Numbered from the stretch's first letter, positions 7,716 through 15,226 are shown. The stretch is DNA of 37,704 nucleotides from JAICLV01 sp036380925 (GCA_036380925.1 DASVDW010000101.1:1-37704); one strand, 5' to 3'. Notes: generated by a model not told the origin, from the letters alone. Numbers and translations are program-made.

Positions 7716-9254
7716 GTGAGCGGCGCACCAGCTGTGGCGCCCGGCCTCCTGGTCGCCGAGCGCTATCGCCTTGACGCCCCGATCCCGGATCGGTCGGCTT
7801 CGGCGGTCCCTGGCCGCAGCGCGTCGAAGGTCGGGCAGTTGTGGCACGCCCACGACGAACTGCTCGCCAGGTCCGTGGCGGTCCTGCTCGTCCCGGACGA
7901 CGACCCCCTGGTCGATCACGTGCTCGCCGGAGCGCGCGCGGTCGCCGGCCTCGGGCATCCCGCCCTGGCCAACGTGTACGACGCGGGTCGGGCGCCGGGT
8001 TTGGCCTTCGTGGTGACGGAGTACTTCGACGGCGCCTCGCTCGACCAGCAGTTGCGAAGCGGCCCGCTCGACCCCACCGCCGCCGTCGACCTGGTCGCCG
8101 CGGTGGCCGACGCGCTCGCCGCCACGCACGCCCTCGGCGTTTACGGACTGACGCCGGCGCCGAGCCGGATCCTGTTCACCGCGTCCGGACTGCCGCGACT
8201 GGCCAGCGTCGCACTAGCCGACGAGTCACGCGGCTCCGACGATCCGAGCCGGACCGACAACGCGCGCGCCGACACCATCGCGCTGGCGCGGCTGCTCTAC
8301 GCCGCGCTGACCGCCCGCTGGCCGGGCGAGCCCGACACCAGCGCGCTCGCGGCGGCCCCTTACGCCGAGGGCCATCTGTGCACGCCGCGCCAGGTGCGCG
8401 GCGGCGTGCCGCGCGAGCTTGACGTCGTGGTCAGCCGGGCGATCGGGGAGGAGGACGTCCGCCGCGGGTTGCCCGAGATCGCCACGCCGGAGGCGCTGGC
8501 CGCCGCGTTGTCGCCCTTGCGCAGCCTGCCTGACGCCGGGCATCCCTACGGCACCGACACCGCGATCATTCCCGTGGTCGACGGCCGTGGTCGCACCGGA
8601 CGCAACTCGCTGCTGCCCGGGCAGGTCAACCCGCTGCGCGCCCGGCGGCGCCGCAACCGCCTCGGGGTGGTGGCCGGGGTGGCGGTGCTCGGCGTGGCGG
8701 TCGCCGGCTTGTTCTGGCGCGGCCCCACGATCTACCCGCACTTCATCACCCACTCCGGCGGGTCGTCCACGCCGACCCCGTCGTCCGCGGCGGCCGGCCA
8801 GGCGGGCCACCTCGTGACGCCGAAGTCGGTGGCCGAGTTCGACCCGTACGGCGACCACACCGATCCGCATGTTCGCGAGGCGCCGTTGGCGATCGACGGC
8901 AAAGCCGACACCAGTTGGCGGACGCAGACGTTCGGCACCGCCGCGCTCGGCAACCTGAAGCCGGGCGTCGGCCTGATCGTCGACCTCGGCGAACCCCGCC
9001 CGATTTCCGCCGTGCACGTGGTGTTGCTCGGCGAGGGCACGACGGTGTCGCTGCTGGAGAGCGACGGCGACCAGCCGCCGACGTCCGACAAAGACATGAC
9101 GCAAGTCGATCAGGTGGTCGACGCCCCGAGCGAGGTCACGCTGCGCCCGACCGAGCCGGTGACCGGGCGCTACTGGCTGGTGTGGTTGACCAAGCTGCCC
9201 GCCGGAGGCGGGGGTTTCCGTGGCGGCGTGGCGGAGATCGCCTTCCGCTCCTGA
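7716..9254 (+). CDS. MurJ-associated pseudokinase with extracellular discoidin-like domain
   Basis: The 512-residue protein has an N-terminal kinase-like fold (about 10-280), one transmembrane helix (about 315-336), a Ser/Thr/Pro linker and a C-terminal extracytoplasmic beta-rich domain (about 360-512) resembling an F5/8-type (discoidin) module. The kinase region is degenerate: the VAIK lysine is replaced (SVAVLLV), the HRDLKPxN loop reads YGLTPAPSRIL without the catalytic Asp, and DFG is absent. It is thus a pseudokinase. This matches the C-terminal half of mycobacterial MviN, whose pseudokinase is phosphorylated by PknB and recruits FhaA to restrain peptidoglycan synthesis; that role here is inference. 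GTG 7716 has a GGGG-type ribosome site about 5 nt upstream. A possible -10, TAGCAT, lies at 7617-7622. The sigma factor gene follows after 21 bp. Confidence 0.85.
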   Translation: MSGAPAVAPGLLVAERYRLDAPIPDRSASAVPGRSASKVGQLWHAHDELLARSVAVLLVPDDDPLVDHVLAGARAVAGLGHPALANVYDAGRAPGLAFVVTEYFDGASLDQQLRSGPLDPTAAVDLVAAVADALAATHALGVYGLTPAPSRILFTASGLPRLASVALADESRGSDDPSRTDNARADTIALARLLYAALTARWPGEPDTSALAAAPYAEGHLCTPRQVRGGVPRELDVVVSRAIGEEDVRRGLPEIATPEALAAALSPLRSLPDAGHPYGTDTAIIPVVDGRGRTGRNSLLPGQVNPLRARRRRNRLGVVAGVAVLGVAVAGLFWRGPTIYPHFITHSGGSSTPTPSSAAAGQAGHLVTPKSVAEFDPYGDHTDPHVREAPLAIDGKADTSWRTQTFGTAALGNLKPGVGLIVDLGEPRPISAVHVVLLGEGTTVSLLESDGDQPPTSDKDMTQVDQVVDAPSEVTLRPTEPVTGRYWLVWLTKLPAGGGGFRGGVAEIAFRS

Positions 9255-9263
9255 CTTGACCGG

Positions 9264-9269
9264 TAGGCT
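9264..9269 (+). promoter_or_regulatory. possible -10 element for a leaderless sigma-factor transcript
   Basis: TAGGCT fits TANNNT and ends 6 nt before GTG 9276, with no Shine-Dalgarno sequence before that start. This spacing would place transcription start on the GTG itself, the usual geometry of actinobacterial leaderless mRNAs. Confidence 0.38.
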
Positions 9270-9275
9270 CCCGAC

Positions 9276-9917
9276 GTGCCCGGGGACTCCGACGCGTCGC
9301 AACCGCAGGATGCCGAGTTGCTGCGCCGTCACCTCGACGGCGACCCCGACGCGTTCGGGCAACTGGTGCGACGCCATCGCGACCATCTGTGGGCGGTCGC
9401 GTTGCGCACCCTCGGCAACGCCGACGACGCCGCCGACGCGCTCCAAGACGCGCTCATCTCGGCGATGCGGCACGCCGCGTCGTTTCGCGGCGACGCCCAG
9501 CTCGGCACCTGGCTGCATCGCATCGTCGTCAACGCCTGCCTTGACCGGCTGCGCCGGCGGGTCGCCCATCCGACGACGGCGTTGCCGGCGGACGATCACC
9601 ACGGCGCGGCAATGCCCCTTGCCACCCGCGACGAGTTCGACGAGCGCGACACCGCGGCCGACGTGCGGGCCGCGCTCGCGACGCTGTCCCCGGAGCAGCG
9701 TGCCGCGATCGTCTTGGTCGACATCGAGGGCTACCCCGTCGAGGAGGTCGCGGCGATCTTGGAAGTGCCGTCCGGGACGGTGAAAAGCCGCTGTGCGCGG
9801 GGCCGCGCCAGGCTGCTGCCACTGCTCGCGCACTTGCGTGGCGCCGAGTCGGGGAACCCGGCGCGCTCCGGCGGCGTCGAACCTCCGACGACCGCACCAC
9901 GAGAGGACCTCCGGTGA
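9276..9917 (+). CDS. sigM: ECF sigma factor, SigM-like
   Basis: The 213-residue protein has sigma region 2 at about 27-95 (FGQLVRRHRDHLWAVALR, then DAADALQDALISAMRHA and GTWLHRIVVNACLDRLRRR) and region 4 at about 130-185 (LSPEQRAAIVLVDIEGYPVE, then the helix-turn-helix EVPSGTVKSRCARGRARL). There is no region 3, as expected for ECF sigma factors that direct RNA polymerase to stress promoters. Position after murJ/pseudokinase and before an HxxxCxxC anti-sigma gene, then trxB, equals SigM/RsmA (Rv3911/Rv3912) of M. tuberculosis. The GTG start is probably leaderless. The stop overlaps the anti-sigma GTG by 4 bp (GTGA at 9914), so both proteins should be made together. The inducing signal is not visible. 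Confidence 0.93.
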   Translation: MPGDSDASQPQDAELLRRHLDGDPDAFGQLVRRHRDHLWAVALRTLGNADDAADALQDALISAMRHAASFRGDAQLGTWLHRIVVNACLDRLRRRVAHPTTALPADDHHGAAMPLATRDEFDERDTAADVRAALATLSPEQRAAIVLVDIEGYPVEEVAAILEVPSGTVKSRCARGRARLLPLLAHLRGAESGNPARSGGVEPPTTAPREDLR

Positions 9918-10975
9918 ACACCCCCCACCCGGAGCTTGAGCGCCTTGCCGCCCTCGTCGATGCCGAACCCGAAACCGGCGCCGGCGTCGACACCGAGGCG
10001 GGCAATGCCGCCAACGCCGCCGCGCCGCCCGACACCAGCGACCTGCGCGCACACCTCGCCGGCTGCGCGCAGTGCGCCGCCGACCTCGCCGCGCTGCGCG
10101 CTTTGCGGGCCACCTTGCGCGCGTTGCCGCCGGTCCCGATGCCGGACGACGTGGCACAACGACTTGAGTCGGCGTTGCGTGCGGCCGCCGCCGAAGGCGC
10201 CGCGGCAGTGTCACCCGCGCCCGACGCGCCCGCGCCGCAACCGGTCGCCGCCGCGGTCTCGGTGCTGCCCGCGCGCGCGGCGAGCCGGCGGGGCGCCCGC
10301 CGCGGCAGGTCGAGCGGGTCGCCCAACTTCTCGGTGGCGGCCGCGGTGGCCGTCTTCATGGTGCTTGGACTTGGGGTGGGGCTCGCGGTCGCGTTGAGTC
10401 ACGGCGGTGAGGCCAAGAAGAGCACCGGCACGAGCGCCGCCTCAGGCGTCGGGTCGGTCGTCATGGCGTCGGGAACGGACTACACCCAAGACACCATCCG
10501 CAGCCGGGTCGCCGACCTGGTGCTCGCGCGGGTGCCGGACGCCCACACCGAGTACAAGGGGCTCGCTCCGCTGGCGGCCGGCGGGGCGAACGCGCCAACC
10601 CTCGCGCCCGCCGCCAGCTCGGCGGCGGCGACGAGTTCGGCGCCCGCCACGAGTTCGGCCAGCGACAAGTCAGCGGCGACGCCGAGTCCCACCACGGCCA
10701 GCGCGAGCAGCCCGACGCTGTCGAAGCGCGAGGCCTTCAGCGGTCCGCTTGGCGATCCGGCGCGGCTGCAGGCGTGCGTGCAAGCGTTGCTTGATCAACC
10801 GGCGACCCCGGTGTTGGTCGATTACGCGTACTACGCCGGCAAACCGGCCACCATCATCGTGCTGAAGGACCCGGCGAACCCCTCGACGCTGGACGTCTAC
10901 GTCGAGGCCGACACCGCGGACTGCGCGAAGGCGGGCGACGTGACCTTCGTCGCGTTCTTGCCGAACGCCTCCTAG
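9914..10975 (+). CDS. rsmA: transmembrane zinc anti-sigma factor (RsmA-like)
   Basis: The 353-residue product has an N-terminal cytosolic anti-sigma domain with a ZAS-type motif H47-x3-C51-x2-C54 (HLAGCAQC), a Pro/Ala-rich linker, a basic stretch, one transmembrane helix at about 140-162 and an outside domain of about 190 residues. The outside part contains a Ser/Ala/Thr-rich linker and then a compact tail with two cysteines (LQACVQALL and DTADCAKAGD) that could form a disulfide. The overlap with the sigma gene and GAGAGGA just upstream indicate coupled translation. By family it should hold the ECF sigma factor at the membrane; release by proteolysis or by a redox change is inference. Mtb RsmA is the positional equivalent. 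Confidence 0.88.
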   Translation: MNTPHPELERLAALVDAEPETGAGVDTEAGNAANAAAPPDTSDLRAHLAGCAQCAADLAALRALRATLRALPPVPMPDDVAQRLESALRAAAAEGAAAVSPAPDAPAPQPVAAAVSVLPARAASRRGARRGRSSGSPNFSVAAAVAVFMVLGLGVGLAVALSHGGEAKKSTGTSAASGVGSVVMASGTDYTQDTIRSRVADLVLARVPDAHTEYKGLAPLAAGGANAPTLAPAASSAAATSSAPATSSASDKSAATPSPTTASASSPTLSKREAFSGPLGDPARLQACVQALLDQPATPVLVDYAYYAGKPATIIVLKDPANPSTLDVYVEADTADCAKAGDVTFVAFLPNAS

Positions 10976-10995
10976 CGCGCGGCGCGCGGCGCGCG
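10975..10995. repeat. three tandem GCGCGCG units after the anti-sigma gene
   Basis: Three perfect 7-bp units start at the last base of the stop codon (10975, 10982, 10989), followed by GCGGC. The tract could stall polymerase or form stable RNA structure between the anti-sigma gene and the trxB promoter, but it lacks a T-run. Confidence 0.7.
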
Positions 10996-11013
10996 GCGGC
11001 GGAGACCCGAGTG

Positions 11014-11039
11014 GGAATCCCGGGCGCCTAGGATCTGTT
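11014..11039 (+). promoter_or_regulatory. sigma-R/SigH-type promoter of trxBA (GGAAT-N18-GTT)
   Basis: GGAAT at 11014-11018 (GGGAAT including 11013) is followed after exactly 18 nt by GTT at 11037-11039. This is the consensus for the thiol-oxidative-stress sigma factor SigR of Streptomyces and its relative SigH in mycobacteria, both known to drive trxB-trxA. A housekeeping-type -10 TAGGAT (11029-11034) overlaps it, so two sigma factors could share the region. The 5' leader to GTG 11100 would be about 55 nt. Confidence 0.72.
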
Positions 11040-11099
11040 CACCGGACAGTCGAGACGCCACATCGGCGCCTCGGACTTCGCACCTGAGGTAGGTCTCGC

Positions 11100-12083
11100 G
11101 TGAGCACTGCATCGACGTCCACCGAGCTGCGCGACGTCATCATCATCGGCTCCGGGCCGGCGGGGTACACGGCCGCGCTCTACACCGCGCGCGCCGACCT
11201 GCACCCGCTGGTCTTCGAAGGCGCGATCGGCGCCGGCGGCGCGCTGATGACCACCACCGAGGTCGAGAACTTCCCCGGCTTCCCCGACGGGATCATGGGC
11301 CCCGACCTGATGGACAACATGCGCAAGCAGGCCGCCCGGTTCGGCGCCGAGCTCGTGACGGACGACGTGACGGAGGTCGACCTCACCGGTCCGGTGAAGA
11401 CGGTGAAGGTCGGCGACGACGTGTACCAGGCGCGCGCGGTCATCATCGCGACCGGTTCGAAGTACCGGTTCCTCGGCCTGGAGAACGAGTCTCGGCTGCT
11501 CGGCCATGGCGTGTCGGCGTGCGCGACGTGCGACGGATTCTTCTTCCGCGATCAAGACATCGCGGTCGTCGGCGGCGGTGACTCCGCGATCGAGGAGGCG
11601 ACGTTCCTCACCAAGTTCGCCAGCAACGTCACGCTCGTGCATCGGCGCGACGCGCTGCGGGCGAGCAAGATCATGCAAGACCGGGCGTTCGCCAACGACA
11701 AGGTCGGCTTCCGCTGGAACGCCGAGGTCGTCGATGTGCTCGGCGACGACAAGGTCTCCGGCGTGAAGTTGCGCGACACGCGGACGGGTGAGGAGTCGGA
11801 GCTGCCGGTGACCGGCTTGTTCCTCGCGATCGGCCACGACCCGCGCAGCGAGTTGTTCCGCGGCCAAGTCGACCTCGACGAGGCCGGGTATGTGGTGGTC
11901 GACTCGCCGTCGACCCGCACCAACCTCGACGGCGTGTTCGCCTGCGGCGACGTCGTCGACCACATCTACCGGCAGGCGATCACCGCGGCCGGCAGCGGCT
12001 GCGCCGCGGCGTTGGACGCCGAGCGGTGGCTGGCCGCGCGCCACGCCGAGCACAACGCGGCGCTCGCCGCGTCGCCGTCCTAA
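11100..12083 (+). CDS. trxB: thioredoxin reductase
   Basis: Thioredoxin reductase passes electrons from NADPH through FAD and a redox disulfide to thioredoxin in the cytosol. The 327-residue product has the FAD-binding GSGPAG (17-22), the active-site pair C141-A-T-C144, the NADPH-binding GGGDSA (158-163) and a second FAD motif near the C-terminus (GVFACGDVVD). Length is typical of the low-molecular-weight bacterial enzyme. GTG 11100 is preceded by GAGGTAGG. It lies behind a sigma-R-type promoter and 55 bp upstream of trxA, so the pair should be induced together by disulfide stress. Confidence 0.97.
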   Translation: MSTASTSTELRDVIIIGSGPAGYTAALYTARADLHPLVFEGAIGAGGALMTTTEVENFPGFPDGIMGPDLMDNMRKQAARFGAELVTDDVTEVDLTGPVKTVKVGDDVYQARAVIIATGSKYRFLGLENESRLLGHGVSACATCDGFFFRDQDIAVVGGGDSAIEEATFLTKFASNVTLVHRRDALRASKIMQDRAFANDKVGFRWNAEVVDVLGDDKVSGVKLRDTRTGEESELPVTGLFLAIGHDPRSELFRGQVDLDEAGYVVVDSPSTRTNLDGVFACGDVVDHIYRQAITAAGSGCAAALDAERWLAARHAEHNAALAASPS

Positions 12084-12138
12084 GAGCCTTAGATCATTCA
12101 CCGACCCTGATAGAACACCGATAGAACAGGAGCCCACC

Positions 12139-12462
12139 GTGGGAGCCACCGCATCCGTTACGGACGCCACCTTCGCCAACGAGGTGTTAAGCAGCGAAAC
12201 GCCGGTGCTCGTCGATTTTTGGGCGGAGTGGTGCGGCCCGTGCCGGATGGTCGCTCCGGTGCTCGAGGAGATCGCCAACGAGCACGCCGACAAGGTCCGC
12301 GTCGTGAAGCTCAACATCGACGAGAACCCGGAGACCGCACGGGCGTACTCGATCTTGTCGATCCCGACATTGAACGTGTACAAGGGCGGTCAAGTGGTGA
12401 AGCAGATCATCGGCGCGAAGTCGAAGTCTGCCCTGTTGAAGGATCTGGAAGCTTTCCTCTAG
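12139..12462 (+). CDS. trxA: thioredoxin
   Basis: This 107-residue protein has the classic thioredoxin active site W31-C32-G-P-C35 in DFWAEWCGPC and the cis-proline loop SIPTLNVYKGG. It reduces cytosolic disulfides and is recycled by the TrxB encoded just upstream. GTG 12139 was chosen because AGGAG lies 6-7 nt before it and the product then has the usual thioredoxin length; a longer open frame extends back into trxB but lacks domain support. A short direct repeat, GATAGAACA, occurs at 12109 and 12120 in the trxB-trxA gap. Confidence 0.96.
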   Translation: MGATASVTDATFANEVLSSETPVLVDFWAEWCGPCRMVAPVLEEIANEHADKVRVVKLNIDENPETARAYSILSIPTLNVYKGGQVVKQIIGAKSKSALLKDLEAFL

Positions 12463-12469
12463 ACCGATA

Positions 12470-12520
12470 GCATGGGCGAGCCCCGCGCCACCGCCACACC
12501 GCGGAGGAACTCGCCCATGC
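12470..12520 (+). promoter_or_regulatory. perfect 11-bp inverted repeat bracketing the cwlM ribosome-binding site
   Basis: GCATGGGCGAG (12470-12480) and CTCGCCCATGC (12510-12520) are exact reverse complements separated by 29 nt. The loop contains GGAGG (12503-12507), and the likely cwlM start ATG (12517-12519) lies inside the 3' arm. A -10-like TAGCAT at 12468-12473 would start RNA near 12480 and so leave out the 5' arm. The hairpin would then form only in transcripts reading through from trxA. An alternative is a protein operator. Confidence 0.68.
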
Positions 12521-13731
12521 AGGAACCACACGCGTATCTCGCGCCTCGAGCTGAGCCACCGCTGCGCCTCGGAGTGCGCAGTCCGGCGGTGCTCGAGTTG
12601 CGCCACCGCTTGGTGCAGCTGGGTTTTCTCTCGGCCGCTCCCACCGACCCTGGAGAAGGCGTGGCGGCCGCCGCAGAGTTCGCGACGCTGGACCTCTTCG
12701 ACGAGGCGGTCGACCGCGCGGTGCGGAATTTCCAGCAGGAGAGGGGATTGCGCGTCGACGGGGTGGTCGACCGCGAGACCTACCGAGTGCTCGACGAAGC
12801 ACGCTGGCGCCTGGGTGACCGCATCTTGTCGTACGCGGTGCGCCATCCCTACGTGGGAGACGACGTCGCCGCCCTGCAACATCGGCTGATCGACATGGGC
12901 TTTGACTGCGGGCGGGCCGACGGCGTGTTCGGGCCAAGCACCGAGGCCGCGTTGCGCGAGTTCCAGCGCAACGTCGGGCTGCCAGCCGACGGCACCTGCG
13001 GCCCGGCTACGTTGCGCGCGCTGCGCCAGCTCGCCCGCACCGTCGTGGGCGGGAAGGCCAACGAGTTGCGCGAGTACGAGCGGCTGCATCACGGCGGCCC
13101 GACGCTAGCCGGCAAGTTCATCGTGATCGACCCCGGTCATGGCGCTTGCGACCGCGGGTCGACCGACGGCGTCGTCGACGAGGCCTCGATCGTCGACGAC
13201 ATCGCCAACCGCATCGAAGGGCGACTGGCCGCCGCTGGGGCGCAAGCATTTCGCACCCGCGGCGGGGAGGGCGTCCTCGACCGCTCAGAGCGACCGCCGA
13301 CCGACGCCGACCGCGCCGCGTTCGCCAACGCGGCGGAAGCCGACCTGCTCGTGTCGCTGCACGTTGACGGCGACGAAAACCCCGCGTGCCAAGGACTGTC
13401 GACCTACTACTACGGCACCGCCAAAGACCGCTCGCTGGTCGGCGCCCGTCTCGCCGAGTTGTTGCAAAGCGAAATCCTGGCGAGCACGGACCTCCTCGAC
13501 TGCCGCAGCCACCCGAAGAGTTGGGAGCTCCTGCGCAGCACCCGGATGCCCGCGGTGCGCGTGGAGATGGGCTACCTCACCAACCCTCGCGACGCCGGCC
13601 GGCTGACCCAGCCGGAGTTTCGCGACACCATCGCTGAGGCGATCGTGGTGGCGATTCAACGGCTCTACGCCCCCACCGAGTTGCCGGTGGCCCAGGCGAT
13701 CGAGCTCGCCCGCGCGGCCGTCTTCGCCTAG
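12517..13731 (+). CDS. cwlM: CwlM-like N-acetylmuramoyl-L-alanine amidase family protein
   Basis: The 404-residue product has two N-terminal peptidoglycan-binding repeats (about 17-95 and 113-172; RADGVFGPSTEAALREFQ is typical) and an Amidase_3 domain (about 200-385). The zinc and catalytic positions look intact: H208 in DPGHG, E222, H282 in VSLHVDG and E350 in RVEMGYLTN. No signal peptide or transmembrane helix is visible, as in mycobacterial CwlM (Rv3915). That protein is cytosolic and, when phosphorylated by PknB, activates MurA instead of cutting the wall. The same regulatory role here is inference. ATG 12517 was chosen because GGAGG lies 9 nt before it; ATG 12472 would add 15 residues but has no ribosome site. 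The gene follows trxA as in mycobacteria. Confidence 0.87.
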   Translation: MQEPHAYLAPRAEPPLRLGVRSPAVLELRHRLVQLGFLSAAPTDPGEGVAAAAEFATLDLFDEAVDRAVRNFQQERGLRVDGVVDRETYRVLDEARWRLGDRILSYAVRHPYVGDDVAALQHRLIDMGFDCGRADGVFGPSTEAALREFQRNVGLPADGTCGPATLRALRQLARTVVGGKANELREYERLHHGGPTLAGKFIVIDPGHGACDRGSTDGVVDEASIVDDIANRIEGRLAAAGAQAFRTRGGEGVLDRSERPPTDADRAAFANAAEADLLVSLHVDGDENPACQGLSTYYYGTAKDRSLVGARLAELLQSEILASTDLLDCRSHPKSWELLRSTRMPAVRVEMGYLTNPRDAGRLTQPEFRDTIAEAIVVAIQRLYAPTELPVAQAIELARAAVFA

Positions 13732-13749
13732 CCGGTGAGGCGGGACGAC

Positions 13750-14391
13750 GTGACGAGCTGCTGCAATCCCAAGGGCTACGACCGCGTGTTCAACCAGCGG
13801 TTCGCCCGTCATACCGCGACGCGTTATCGCAAACGGGGCCTTGGCAAGGCGGCTCAGGCGATTGTCGACGTCGCCACCCAGCATGGTGTGGCCGGTCTGA
13901 CGATTCTGGAAATCGGCGGCGGCGTCGGCAGCATCCAGGTTGAGCTGCTGAAGCGGGGTGCCGCGCACGCGACAAACCTTGAGCTGTCGTCGGCCTATGA
14001 GTCGCAGGCGCGGCAGCTGTTACTCGACAACGGCCTGGCGGAGCGGGTTGAGCGCCGCATCACCGATATCGCGAGACATCCGGACGACGTGCAGCCCGCC
14101 GACGTCGTGGTCTTGCACCGTGTCGTGTGCTGCTATCCCGACTACCAAAGGCTTCTCGGCGCGGTCGCCGCGCACGCTCGGCGCCTCGTCGTCTTCAGCC
14201 ACCCACCTCGAAATGTCTTGTGGCGAGCGTTCATCGCAGCGCAGAACCTGTGGTTTCGCTTGCAGGGCAGCGATTTTCGGGTGTTCGCGCATCCGCCATC
14301 GGCGATGCTGCAAGCGCTCGCGGCGCATGGCCTGACGGTGGCGACGACGAAGTCCGCCGGCGCCTGGCGGATCGCCGCCGTGACGCGCTGA
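13750..14391 (+). CDS. class I SAM-dependent methyltransferase
   Basis: The 213-residue product has a Rossmann-fold methyltransferase motif I, TILEIGGGVG (51-60), an acidic residue ending strand 2 (NLELSSAYE) and a post-motif segment ADVVVLHRVVCCYPD. The N-terminus TSCCNPKGYDRVFN, with paired cysteines, is shared by a group of actinobacterial methyltransferases of unknown substrate. GTG 13750 follows a weak GAGG; GTG 13735 is in frame but lies only 3 bp after the cwlM stop with no ribosome site. The stop abuts the stop of the convergent GNAT gene with no gap. The gene is not part of the mycobacterial order here and could be a lineage insertion. The substrate cannot be inferred. Confidence 0.82.
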   Translation: MTSCCNPKGYDRVFNQRFARHTATRYRKRGLGKAAQAIVDVATQHGVAGLTILEIGGGVGSIQVELLKRGAAHATNLELSSAYESQARQLLLDNGLAERVERRITDIARHPDDVQPADVVVLHRVVCCYPDYQRLLGAVAAHARRLVVFSHPPRNVLWRAFIAAQNLWFRLQGSDFRVFAHPPSAMLQALAAHGLTVATTKSAGAWRIAAVTR

Positions 14392-15009
14392 TCAGACCGG
14401 CCGCAGCGCGCCCTCGGGCGTGACCGACCCCAGCAACCGCTCGAGCGCGCCCTCGACATCTTCTTTCCACGACAAGGCGGTCTTCAGGTCGAGCCGAAGC
14501 CGCGGGTGTCGGGGGTGCGGACGTATCGTCTTGAATCCGAGCGCGAGAAGGAAATCCGTCGGCAGCATGCAGGCTGGCGCCGCCCATTTGCTGTCACCGA
14601 ACGCCTCGATCGCCTTCACGCCTCGCCGGGTGAGGTCTTTGGCCGCCGCCTGCAGCAACATCCGGCCCAGCCCGCCACCGGTGAACTCCGGCAGCACATG
14701 CGCGGTCATCAACATCGCGGCGTCCGGGCTCACCGGACTCGTGGGGAAGGCGACGGATCGCGGCACGAACGCGGGGGGCGCGTACAGCACGTAACCCGCC
14801 GGCACGCCGTCCACATACAACAGCTTTCCGCAACTGCCCCACTCCAGGAGCATCGCGGAGACCCACGCCTCCTTTTCCAGCGCCGGGTCGCCCGCCTCCT
14901 GGGCGCGTTCGCCGCTGACCGGGTCGAGTTCCCAGAAGACGCATTTGCGACAGCGACCGGGGAGGTCGTCGAGGTTGTCGAGAGTGAAACTCACGACCCG
15001 ACGCGACAT
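14392..15009 (-). CDS. GNAT-family N-acetyltransferase (Rv3916c-like)
   Basis: The 205-residue product begins MSRRVVSFTLDNLDDLP and carries the pair C20-x2-C23 in RCRKCVFWELDP, a signature of the actinobacterial family represented by Rv3916c at the same place between cwlM and parB. The acetyl-CoA-binding motif A is visible as HVLPEFTGGGLGRMLLQ followed by a helix (AAAKDLTRRG), so a GNAT fold is likely; substrate unknown. The N-terminal cysteines might bind metal. ATG 15009 has GGAGG 6 nt upstream, which decides it against longer in-frame starts up to 15174. It is convergent with the methyltransferase gene and divergent from the aminotransferase gene. Confidence 0.85.
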   Translation of the reverse strand: MSRRVVSFTLDNLDDLPGRCRKCVFWELDPVSGERAQEAGDPALEKEAWVSAMLLEWGSCGKLLYVDGVPAGYVLYAPPAFVPRSVAFPTSPVSPDAAMLMTAHVLPEFTGGGLGRMLLQAAAKDLTRRGVKAIEAFGDSKWAAPACMLPTDFLLALGFKTIRPHPRHPRLRLDLKTALSWKEDVEGALERLLGSVTPEGALRPV

Positions 15010-15085
15010 GCTGGCCTCCAACCCGCAAGGTGAAGCCCGAAGGCGGCGTTGCTCCCCATTCGCGGATTCATCGTAATTTCTCCAG

Positions 15086-15118
15086 TCGGCCGCTGATGAC
15101 TCCTTGGTAAGCGGCCGA
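15086..15118. promoter_or_regulatory. 9-bp dyad in the divergent GNAT/aminotransferase promoter region
   Basis: TCGGCCGCT (15086-15094) and AGCGGCCGA (15110-15118) are exact reverse complements with a 15-nt spacer. A minus-strand -10-like TACGAT (complement of 15070-15075) lies beside it. It may be an operator; no gene in the window is an obvious binder. Confidence 0.45.
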
Positions 15119-15146
15119 ACAGTAAAGGCGGGGACCGGCGCCAGGA

Positions 15147-15189
15147 GCTGCCGGTAGCCTGATGGTCTCATCAAGCCGCTGCCGGCAGC
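15147..15189. promoter_or_regulatory. pair of GCTGCCGGYAGC palindromes 31 bp apart
   Basis: GCTGCCGGTAGC (15147-15158, one mismatch from a perfect palindrome) and GCTGCCGGCAGC (15178-15189, perfect) are spaced 31 bp, about three helical turns. A -10-like TAGCCT (15155-15160) for the aminotransferase gene overlaps the first copy, as expected for a dimer-binding operator. Confidence 0.42.
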
Positions 15190-15226
15190 ACGTCACGCGG
15201 ACGCCGGCGGCCAGGAGGTAGTCACG

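Noticed and set aside
8226..10214. 662-codon minus-strand frame
   Set aside because: Crosses three well-supported + strand genes and has an Arg-rich composition typical of shadow frames.
14980..14996. GAGTGAAACTC as a possible third parS
   Set aside because: Lacks the central CACGTG; only short GAGT/ACTC arms match. A half-site GTGAAACA near 36086 was rejected for the same reason.
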